Shown: piece by piece, positions 1-5,730 of the stretch
Position numbering within the stretch: the first letter of the stretch is position 1
Layout: each line of letters starts with the position of its first letter
NCBI GenBank assembly: GCA_013697365.1
Contig: JACCXA010000179.1
Location: 1 to 7,306, forward strand
Length of the DNA stretch: 7,306 nt
Direction: 5' to 3'
Source: Chthoniobacterales bacterium
Lineage (GTDB): Bacteria; Verrucomicrobiota; Verrucomicrobiia; Chthoniobacterales; UBA10450
Program-made: the position numbers and the translations under genes
The notes under the pieces: model-generated
Databases searched by the model: none
What the model was told of the DNA's origin: nothing
Seen by the model: the letters and a program-made list of their open reading frames with translations, nothing else

Positions 1-356
1 GCGAGATCCTCGTAGGTGATCGCCGTTCCCCGTACTTTTTGGTTGAACTCAGCACCGGCGATCTTGTCCACGCCTTCTCGCGTGATCTCCTCGAGTTGCG
101 AGCCGGCGTCGCCCAGGCGCAGCTGCAAGGCTTCATCCGGATTGGAAAAAGTATAACGGATGATCGGGCCGCTTTGCGTGAGCCGGAAAGGAACGATCAG
201 GTCGTTCTCGCGCAACTGCCCTTCCAATTCTGTCTGTTGCTGTGCAATCTGCGCCCGCGCCGAGACGAGTATCTCCTGCGCGGTCGGCGCTGCACTGGCC
301 GAGGCCAGGACAAATAGAAGGATGACTATGGTGGAGAGGAAGAGAGTGCGGCACAT
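1..356 (-). CDS. Secreted LolA-like / outer-membrane lipoprotein-sorting-type protein, N-terminal part (gene runs off left edge)
   Basis: An open frame runs from ATG at 354-356 leftward to the window edge without a stop, giving 118 complete residues of a longer protein. Residues 5-20 are strongly hydrophobic after an Arg at position 3, and are followed by A-S-A (20-22), so a Sec signal peptide cleaved near residue 22 is likely. The exported part begins APTAQEIL, continues with a Gln/Ala-rich segment (35-45), then IVPFRL (54-59), IIRYTF (65-70) and TAITYEDL (111-118). That order of motifs recalls the LolA-like/TP_0789 family (PF17131-type) of periplasmic lipid- or lipoprotein-binding proteins, as I remember the verrucomicrobial members. 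The substrate is unknown. No in-frame ATG, GTG or TTG lies just upstream and no Shine-Dalgarno is visible, so this start rests on the signal peptide. The gene is divergent from the PAP2 operon. The family name is moderate confidence; that it is a real secreted protein is fairly secure. Confidence 0.75.
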   Translation of the reverse strand, partial: MCRTLFLSTIVILLFVLASASAAPTAQEILVSARAQIAQQQTELEGQLRENDLIVPFRLTQSGPIIRYTFSNPDEALQLRLGDAGSQLEEITREGVDKIAGAEFNQKVRGTAITYEDL

Positions 357-457
357 GTTCGTTAAATTGTTAAATCGTTGAATCGTGAAAGGGGTCTCCG
401 TTTTGCCGTTTTAACGATTTAACGTTGTAACGAATCACTTATCCTGAGCGCGCCGCG
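357..457. repeat. Divergent intergenic region with degenerate TTAAATCGTT repeats and an 11-bp inverted repeat
   Basis: This is the gap between two divergent genes, so it should hold both promoters. It is clearly richer in A+T than the flanking genes. GTTAAATCGTT (369-379) is perfectly inverted at 413-423 (AACGATTTAAC), with a 33-base spacer. Each arm sits in a run of similar units: GTTAAATTG, TTAAATCGT and TGAATCGTG on the left; TTAACGAT, TTAACGTT and GTAACGAA on the right. The symmetry could be an operator for a dimeric regulator of both genes, or a dispersed AT-rich repeat. I could not fit a confident -35/-10 pair or a Bacteroidetes-type -33/-7 promoter on either strand. Confidence 0.6.
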
Positions 458-1162
458 ATGGATCAGGCCGTATTTCATCTTATCAACGAACGATGGACGA
501 GCCCTGCGCTCGACTTGTTCATGGCCGCACTTAGCGACATGGAGATCTGGAAGCCGCTTTTCGTGGTGCTGGTCCTCTATCCGCTTATCTTCGGAGGATT
601 CAAGGGGCGCGCCTTCGTTCTGTGCGTTGCAATCACGCTTCTTATCTCTGACGCGTTCGTGGTCAAAACGCTGAAGTCCGCCGTCGGCCGATTTCGTCCC
701 AAGCAGACACAAACCGTCCGCATGGTGCAGCTGCAAAAAGCGTCGCCGAAGTTTCTCACGCTCTTCAAGCAACCGACCATTCGTCATTCCGGAATCAATG
801 ACCGCAGCACACACGGCACCTCATTTCCTTCGGGACATGTCGCGGATAACGTCGTGATCGCGATGAGCTGCGTCCTCTTCTTTCGCCGTTGGGGCTGGTT
901 GTGTTTCATGCTCGCCAGCGCCGTCGGTTACTCTCGGATTTATCTCGGAGCGCATTGGCCAAGCGACGTCCTGGCCACGGCGTTGCTGGCGCTGGGCGAG
1001 ACGCTCCTCGTGGTCGCGGCGTTGGAATGGCTTTGGCGCTGGGCCGGGGCGCGCTGGCCCCAGGAGATTTTCGCGCGCCATCCGCGTCTGATTGGAGACG
1101 TGGCGCCAGTTTCCACCTTGCACGCTCCAAATCCGCACGTTGAGAACTTGCGCCACAAATGA
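458..1162 (+). CDS. PAP2-family membrane phosphatase (lipid phosphate / undecaprenyl-pyrophosphate-type)
   Basis: This 234-aa membrane protein has the complete acid-phosphatase (PAP2) signature. Motif C1, KX6RP, is K73, R80 and P81. C2 is PSGH at 124-127, with H127 the expected general acid/base. C3, SRX3GXHX3D, is S159, R160, G164, H166 (the expected phospho-histidine nucleophile) and D170. Hydrophobic segments lie near 34-46, 51-70, 131-142, 147-165 and 171-195, and a hydrophilic loop of about 40 residues separates C1 from C2. Such enzymes remove phosphate from lipids, for example Und-PP to Und-P, phosphatidate, PGP, or lipid A phosphates (LpxE/LpxF). The motifs do not tell these apart. The ATG at 458 gives the family-like opening MDQAVFHLIN; no Shine-Dalgarno is seen. 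The stop overlaps the next gene's start as ATGA, so translation is probably coupled. Its place beside two polyprenyl-sugar-type glycosyltransferases suggests carrier recycling or envelope-lipid dephosphorylation. Confidence 0.93.
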   Translation: MDQAVFHLINERWTSPALDLFMAALSDMEIWKPLFVVLVLYPLIFGGFKGRAFVLCVAITLLISDAFVVKTLKSAVGRFRPKQTQTVRMVQLQKASPKFLTLFKQPTIRHSGINDRSTHGTSFPSGHVADNVVIAMSCVLFFRRWGWLCFMLASAVGYSRIYLGAHWPSDVLATALLALGETLLVVAALEWLWRWAGARWPQEIFARHPRLIGDVAPVSTLHAPNPHVENLRHK

Positions 1163-2736
1163 CCACGACGCGCGCAGTCTGGGTGTTCCTCGCCCTGCTT
1201 ACCGGCATCCGCCTGGCGTTGCTTGGCACGACTGACCTCTCCTTCGATGAAGCGCATTACTGGATGTGGTCGGAACGCCTCGCGCCGGCCTATTTCAGTA
1301 AAGGCCCCGGCGTGGCCTTCACCATCTGGTCGAGTGTGGCGATCTTCGGGCCAAACGAGTTTGGTGTCCGCTTCTGGAGTCCGGTACTGGGAGCCGGCAC
1401 CTGCCTTTTGCTCTACTACTTCGCGCGCCGTTTGTTCAGCGCGACGACCGGCTTCTGGGTCGTGATCACCGCGAACGTCACGCCGATTTTCAACATTGGT
1501 TCCTTCGTCATGACGATCGATCCGCTCTCCATCTTTTTCTGGACGGCAGCAATGTTCACCTTTTGGCTGGCGCTGGAACGCAGCCCCGAATCCTCCTGGT
1601 ATTGGCCTGCGACCGGCCTGCTCATCGGCCTCGGGTTTCTTTGCAAGTACACCAACGCGCTGGAACTGCTCTCGATCGTGCTCGTGCTCGCGCTCATACC
1701 CCGCTTCCGGCGAGAGTTCCGAAAGCCGGGCCTTTATTGGCTCCTCGCGGTTTTTATGCTCTGCACTCTTCCGCCGCTGCTTTGGAATCGCGATCACGCC
1801 TGGGCCACGCTCGGTCATTTGCGTTCCCGGGGAAGCCTCGACGAGGCGCCCGGCTTCAATCCGCTGGAGTTGTTGACGTTTCTCGGAGTTCATTTCGCTG
1901 TTTATTCGCCGTTGCTTTTTGCGGCTCTCGTCTGGGCGGTGATTAAAGGCTGGCGCCGGCATCACCAGCAATTCAAAGGTATTTTCCTGCTCTGGTTTGG
2001 CTTGCCGGTGTTCCTTTTCTATTGCCTGCTTTCGATCAACCGCGCCGCGAATCCCAACTGGGATGGGCTCGCATTCCTGAGCCTCGCGATCCTGGCGGCT
2101 TCGTATTGGAGAGAGCGCGTCGAATCACGCCCGCACCTCCTTCGATGGGCGGCCGCGGCCCTCCTCCTGGCTCTTTGCATGAGTGGACTCGCGCTGAATA
2201 GTGATCTTCTGCGAGCCGTTGGCATGCCGCTGCCGCGGCGTGATCCGGCCGATCGGATGCGCGGCTGGCGCAGCGCCACGGCTGCGGTGGAGCAAGTGCG
2301 GACGGAAGTCGAAGCCCAGTGGGGCGAGCGCTTCTTTTTGATCGCCGACGAACGCGATCGAGCTTCCGAATTTTCCTTCTACCTCCGTGAGAAACGCACG
2401 GAAGGACCCGGTCATCCGCCGGTCTACATTGTCGAGTCGCAGGACATTGCCAATCAATTCTCTTTCTGGCCGCGTTACGATGAATTCGTGGAAGCGCCGC
2501 CGCCTGCGCCCTCCGCGGAGGAGGACGTCTATACCGAGGAAGGCGGTGTGAATCCATTTCAAGGTCGCAGCGCCCTCTACATTCAGGCCCGAAACAAGGC
2601 AGACGCCCCGCGCAACATCCGCGCTGCCTTCCAGTCCGTGGAGCATTCGCGCACAGTCGAAGTGCGACGTTCCGGTCGCCTCGTGCGCACCTTGCAAATC
2701 TTCATCTGCCGCGGCTATCGCACCTTGCCGCTATGA
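1159..2736 (+). CDS. GT39 / ArnT-like integral membrane glycosyltransferase (PMT_2 family)
   Basis: A 525-aa polytopic protein of the dolichyl-/undecaprenyl-phosphate-sugar-dependent transferase fold. After a first membrane segment (7-23), the external loop carries D30-E31 in SFDEAHYW, the acidic pair expected to act in catalysis. KGPG follows at 48-51. Other family-like stretches are TIDPLSIFFW (119-128), CKYTNAL (162-168) and the late NPNWDGLAFLSLAI loop and helix (298-311). About ten hydrophobic segments end near residue 345. A soluble tail of about 175 residues follows, starting RGWRSATAAV (368-377), with a Pro/Glu-rich loop at 445-462. These enzymes take a sugar from a polyprenyl phosphate and add it to lipid A, lipids, glycans or proteins on the outer face of the inner membrane; donor and acceptor cannot be deduced here. 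ATGA overlaps join it to the PAP2 gene upstream and the GT2 gene downstream. The GT39 family call is strong; a specific arnT assignment is not justified. Confidence 0.9.
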   Translation: MTTTRAVWVFLALLTGIRLALLGTTDLSFDEAHYWMWSERLAPAYFSKGPGVAFTIWSSVAIFGPNEFGVRFWSPVLGAGTCLLLYYFARRLFSATTGFWVVITANVTPIFNIGSFVMTIDPLSIFFWTAAMFTFWLALERSPESSWYWPATGLLIGLGFLCKYTNALELLSIVLVLALIPRFRREFRKPGLYWLLAVFMLCTLPPLLWNRDHAWATLGHLRSRGSLDEAPGFNPLELLTFLGVHFAVYSPLLFAALVWAVIKGWRRHHQQFKGIFLLWFGLPVFLFYCLLSINRAANPNWDGLAFLSLAILAASYWRERVESRPHLLRWAAAALLLALCMSGLALNSDLLRAVGMPLPRRDPADRMRGWRSATAAVEQVRTEVEAQWGERFFLIADERDRASEFSFYLREKRTEGPGHPPVYIVESQDIANQFSFWPRYDEFVEAPPPAPSAEEDVYTEEGGVNPFQGRSALYIQARNKADAPRNIRAAFQSVEHSRTVEVRRSGRLVRTLQIFICRGYRTLPL

Positions 2737-3452
2737 GTGAAGCCACGCACGCGCCCACGGTTTCCGTCGTGGTGCCAGTCTACAATGAGGAGGAGAACGT
2801 GCCGATCCTGCAAGTGGAACTGGCTTCTGCCCTCGAGGGCCTCGATTACGAAATCATTTTTGTCGATGACGGCTCCACGGATGGGACGGTAGCGCGGATC
2901 ACGTGCGGCCCGCGGATTCGCATCCTCCCTTTCCGCAAGAACGCCGGGCAAAGCGCGGCGATGTATGAAGGGCTGCATGCCGCCCGCGGCGCCACGGCCG
3001 TCCTGATCGACGGCGATCTGCAAAACGATCCCACGGATATCCCGAAGTTGCTGGCCGAGATTGGGGCCGGCGCCGACCTGGTTTGCGGCTATCGTGCCCA
3101 ACGCAAAGACACGACCGTGAAGCGCCTAACAAGTCGGATCGCGAACTTTGTCCGCAGCCGCTTCGCCAAAGACGGGGTGCGTGATACCGGCTGCACCTTG
3201 AAAGCGATGCGGCGCGAATGCGTCGAGGCGCTGGTCCCGTTCAAAGGCATGCATCGCTTCATCCCGGCATTGATTAAAGGCGCGGGTTACAAGCTCATCG
3301 AGGTGCCGGTAAACCACCGGCCGCGGAAGTTCGGCGTGAGCAAATACGGCCTCGGAAATCGCGCCGTCCGCGCCACCGTCGATATGTTCGGTGTTCGCTG
3401 GCTACTCTCACGGCAGCTGCACTACAAGGGCCGCGACTCGGCGAGCGATTAG
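2733..3452 (+). CDS. GT2 glycosyltransferase, DPM1/ArnC-like (polyprenyl-phosphate sugar synthase)
   Basis: This 239-aa GT-A glycosyltransferase has VSVVVPVYNEEENV (10-23) as the nucleotide-binding first strand, FVDDGSTDGT (43-52), and the DXD metal site within DGDLQNDP (93-100). DTGCTLKAMRREC (151-163) and the basic NHRPRKFGVSKYG (194-206) are typical of the DPM1/ArnC/GtrB group, which moves a sugar from a nucleotide sugar to dolichyl or undecaprenyl phosphate on the cytoplasmic side. Unlike ArnC or GtrB it ends shortly after the VDMFGVRWLL segment and lacks two C-terminal membrane helices. It should therefore be a peripheral, DPM1-length enzyme. The start codon overlaps the stop of the GT39 gene (ATGA), which fits a donor-maker/donor-user pair. 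The sugar is unknown. No terminator with a T-run follows; the next feature is a palindromic repeat. Confidence 0.92.
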   Translation: MSEATHAPTVSVVVPVYNEEENVPILQVELASALEGLDYEIIFVDDGSTDGTVARITCGPRIRILPFRKNAGQSAAMYEGLHAARGATAVLIDGDLQNDPTDIPKLLAEIGAGADLVCGYRAQRKDTTVKRLTSRIANFVRSRFAKDGVRDTGCTLKAMRRECVEALVPFKGMHRFIPALIKGAGYKLIEVPVNHRPRKFGVSKYGLGNRAVRATVDMFGVRWLLSRQLHYKGRDSASD

Positions 3453-3481
3453 GGGCGCCTCAGAGCGTTGACGTTTCTGAC

Positions 3482-3612
3482 TTGTCATTCCGCGCGGAGC
3501 GCAGCGGAGTCGAGGGGATCTCCCGCGCTACACTGGGCATTGCCACCTCGATCCTAATTCGCGAGGTCCTTCGACTGCGTTTCGCTGCGGTGCACTCCGC
3601 CAAGGATGACAA
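3482..3612. repeat. Imperfect inverted-repeat (REP/MITE-like) element between convergent operons
   Basis: The left arm (3482-3522) starts TTGTCATTCC and contains GCGGAGCGCAGCGGAGTCGA. The right arm (3563-3612) read on the minus strand starts TTGTCATCCT and contains GGCGGAGTGCACCGCAGCG, then GCAGTCGAAGGACCTC. The arms are therefore imperfect reverse complements around a spacer of about 40 bp, and the right arm carries roughly 9 extra bases. No transposase is encoded. From memory, closely similar TGTCATTC...AGCGGAGTCGA...GGATGACA palindromes are dispersed in intergenic DNA of many soil bacteria and are often mis-annotated as short proteins; this recollection is unverified here. The element occupies most of the 180-bp gap (3453-3632) between the GT2 and ispG stops. 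It could fold as a long hairpin in RNA from either strand and protect 3' ends or help termination, but it has no T-tract. Confidence 0.75.
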
Positions 3613-3632
3613 ACTGCGGGGTGACTCCCTAC

Positions 3633-5450
3633 TCAAACCAGGACGCCGTCCGCCGGCTGCGGCACAGGATCGATCCACTTGCCGTGCTCGCGGATTAAAT
3701 CCTGCAATCGGTCGACCGCTTGGGCTTCCGGGATGTTGAACTTCACGGCGGTTTTTCCGACGTAGAGATTGATCTTTCCCGGGGCACCGCCCACGTACCC
3801 AAAGTCCGCGTCGGCCATTTCGCCCGGGCCGTTGACGATGCAGCCCATGACGGCAATCTTGACCCCCTTGAGATGGAGCGTGGCCGCTTTGATACGGGCG
3901 GTCGTCGTTTGAAGATTGAACAACGTCCGTCCACAGGACGGGCAAGCCACGTAATCAGTTTTGAAAATCCGCGTGCCCGCGGCCTGCAGGATGTTGTAGC
4001 TCAACCGAAGCGCCTGTCCCGGAGCCTGCTCGCCCTGGACCAGGATCGCGTCGCCAATTCCATCGCAGAGAAGCGAACCAATGTTCGTGGATGCGCGCAG
4101 GAGGGTCTGGAGAAAGTTGGGTGCCGAAGAGGCTGGCACTTCCAGGACATCTTTGAGAAGAATCGGATGCCGCGGCTCTAGTTTCGCAGCGAGGAGCCGG
4201 CAAGCGGCAATGACCGGTAGCTTGAGGCCGTCCCGCACTGTTACCAGGCGCGGCTGTGCCGAATTGTTGACCGCCGCGACCTCGCTGTCATCGCGCGGGT
4301 CCACCTCAACAACACCGACGTTCTCATAAATAAGCTCCGGCTTGTAGTCGCCCATGCGATCGATCTTGTGGGCGATCTGGTCGAAGTTCGGTTGCCGTAC
4401 CAGCACGCGCACTAATTCTTCGCCGCCTAACGCCACATCGCCCGCGATGCCGGGCAGGCGGATCGTCGCGGAGGCCCGGCGTTGATATGAAAACGGATCG
4501 AAACTGTAGCGGCGGTCTGTGACCGCCGAATCTGCGGAGTCGGCATGACCCTCTCGGCGGTTATGGACTACCGCGACAGAGGATGCCAGCGCCTGCGCTA
4601 CCGGAATTTCATGCACACTGTCTTCAGTGAGCGAGACTCGGATGGTATCTCCAATCCCGTCGGCCAGCAGCGAACCGATACCGATCGCACTCTTGATCCG
4701 CGCGTCCTCGCCTTCGCCCGCTTCGGTGACTCCGAGATGAATCGGGTAGTTCCAGTCGGGCCCTTCCTGTTGTAGTCGCGCCACGAGCAAACGATAGGCG
4801 TTGATCATCACCTTCGGATTACTCGACTTCATCGAGAAAACGAAGGCGTGGTAGTCGAGGCCACGCGCGATGCGAGCGAACTCCAGCGCGCTCTCCACCA
4901 TTCCGAGTGGCGTGTCGCCGTAACGATTCATGATCCGGTCGGAGAGTGAGCCGTGATTGGTGCCAATGCGGATCGCAATCCCGCGCTCTTTACAGCGTAG
5001 CACCAGGGGCGTGAATCGCTCCCGGATGCGCTCCAACTCGGCGGCGTATTGCTCGTCCGTGTACTCGATAATCTTGAACTTCTTCGAGTCGGCGTAATTG
5101 CCCGGGTTGATCCGGACCTTCTCGACCCACTTCGCCGCTTCCAAGGCCGCGTCGGGTTTAAAATGGATGTCGGCTACGATCGGCACCCGGCAACCGCGTT
5201 CGCGCAGTTCGCGCACGATGTGCTCCAGATTGGCCGCATCTTTCACGGTCGGTGCAGTGATCCGCACGATCTCGCAACCGACTGCCGCTAGCTCCATCGT
5301 CTGCGCGATCGACGCCTCAGTGTCCATTGTGTCGCACGTGATCATCGACTGGACGCGAATCGGATTCGCGCCGCCCACACCCACGCCGCCGATCATCACC
5401 TCGCGGGTGCTGCGGCGCTGAGAACTGAAGTGATGAGGGGCGCAGTTCAA
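3633..5450 (-). CDS. ispG: 4-hydroxy-3-methylbut-2-enyl diphosphate synthase (flavodoxin/ferredoxin), long three-domain form
   Basis: IspG (GcpE) reductively converts MEcPP to HMBPP, the penultimate step of the MEP isoprenoid pathway, using a 4Fe-4S cluster. The 605-aa product is much longer than the roughly 370-aa E. coli enzyme and matches the plant/Chlamydia-type long form. An N-terminal TIM barrel spans about 12-290, starting RRSTREVMIGGVGVGG (12-27). After a linker (295-325) comes an extra barrel-like A* domain (about 326-490), then the iron-sulfur domain. Cluster ligands are visible: C503 and C506 in CPSCGR, C537 in GCIVNGPGE, and E544, with spacing like the E. coli C270/C273/C305/E312 set. 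The start is TTG, overlapping the upstream small gene's stop as TTGA. The next in-frame ATG (codon 19) would remove conserved N-terminal residues. A GGAAG two bases before TTG is the only, poorly spaced, Shine-Dalgarno-like match. It is the last gene of a dxr-rseP-orf-ispG run. Confidence 0.96.
   Translation of the reverse strand: MNCAPHHFSSQRRSTREVMIGGVGVGGANPIRVQSMITCDTMDTEASIAQTMELAAVGCEIVRITAPTVKDAANLEHIVRELRERGCRVPIVADIHFKPDAALEAAKWVEKVRINPGNYADSKKFKIIEYTDEQYAAELERIRERFTPLVLRCKERGIAIRIGTNHGSLSDRIMNRYGDTPLGMVESALEFARIARGLDYHAFVFSMKSSNPKVMINAYRLLVARLQQEGPDWNYPIHLGVTEAGEGEDARIKSAIGIGSLLADGIGDTIRVSLTEDSVHEIPVAQALASSVAVVHNRREGHADSADSAVTDRRYSFDPFSYQRRASATIRLPGIAGDVALGGEELVRVLVRQPNFDQIAHKIDRMGDYKPELIYENVGVVEVDPRDDSEVAAVNNSAQPRLVTVRDGLKLPVIAACRLLAAKLEPRHPILLKDVLEVPASSAPNFLQTLLRASTNIGSLLCDGIGDAILVQGEQAPGQALRLSYNILQAAGTRIFKTDYVACPSCGRTLFNLQTTTARIKAATLHLKGVKIAVMGCIVNGPGEMADADFGYVGGAPGKINLYVGKTAVKFNIPEAQAVDRLQDLIREHGKWIDPVPQPADGVLV
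4510..4528. repeat. Perfect 8-bp-stem palindrome inside ispG
   Basis: CGGCGGTC, a 3-base loop TGT, and GACCGCCG form a perfect hairpin within the ispG coding sequence. On the coding strand it covers AVTDRR of the linker between the TIM barrel and the A* domain (about residues 308-314). The flanking GTAGC on the left and GAATCTGCGG on the right resemble a short GC-rich palindromic repeat that I recall from intergenic DNA of Verrucomicrobia-like genomes; that recollection is unverified. The frame is kept through it. Confidence 0.55.
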
Positions 5451-5686
5451 CGCTTCCGCTTGCGAGGCCGTGCACCGTTTTCCAGCTCGTTCAGCGCGAC
5501 GACCAGTTTCACATCGATGTGTTTGCTTCCGCCAGCGACCTCGTAGACATGCACAGTCCTGTAATCCGGTGAAAACGACATGAATTCGGGATGCACGACT
5601 CGCACCGCTGCCCCATTGGTGAGGGCGATCTCAAAGGGCTTAAAAGGCGCAGCGGAGTATAGCTCGCGAATTTGATCGACGTTCAT
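5447..5686 (-). CDS. Small conserved-looking hypothetical protein (79 aa)
   Basis: I do not know the function. The ATG at 5684-5686 gives a 79-aa soluble protein opening MNVDQIRELYSAAPFKPFEI, then VRVVHPEFMSFSPDYRTVHV (28-47), a final helix-like LVVALNELEN (61-70) and a very basic tail RPRKRKR (73-79). The pattern of a short helix, the phrase PFKPFEI, a predicted strand with an NGAAV turn, and HPEFMSFSPD matches, from memory, a group of short uncharacterised proteins common in Planctomycetota, Verrucomicrobiota and Acidobacteriota. No signal peptide, membrane segment or metal motif is seen. It starts 44 bp after the rseP stop. Its TGA overlaps the ispG TTG start by 4 bp, so it is probably co-transcribed and may be needed to load ribosomes on ispG. 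The same frame stays open further upstream, but that extension would run into rseP and its composition looks non-coding. The basic tail could bind nucleic acid (inference). Confidence 0.75.
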   Translation of the reverse strand: MNVDQIRELYSAAPFKPFEIALTNGAAVRVVHPEFMSFSPDYRTVHVYEVAGGSKHIDVKLVVALNELENGARPRKRKR

Positions 5687-5730
5687 GTCAGACGAAAGAT
5701 AGCCGCCGCGCAGCACGGCAGCAACCGCAG

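Noticed and set aside
940..1971. Long open frame (343 codons) on the minus strand opposite the PAP2 and GT39 genes
   Set aside because: It is antisense to two well-supported genes. Its translation is very rich in Arg, Glu and Gln with no recognisable domain, as expected from the complement of GC-rich coding DNA.
2036..2697. Two overlapping minus-strand open frames (173 and 190 codons) under the GT39 C-terminal region
   Set aside because: Antisense to the GT39 soluble tail, with low-complexity Arg/Ala-rich composition and no family motif.
3306..3320. Small inverted repeat CCGGT...ACCGG within the GT2 gene
   Set aside because: Only a 5-bp stem in conserved coding sequence; expected by chance at this GC content.
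3453..3481. Intrinsic terminator just after the GT2 stop
   Set aside because: No strong GC hairpin followed by a T-run; the only sizeable secondary structure is the downstream inverted repeat.
3482..3739. Short plus-strand open frame across the inverted repeat
   Set aside because: The peptide (MSFRAERSGVEGIS...) is the usual translation artefact of this kind of palindromic repeat and runs antisense into the ispG 3' end.
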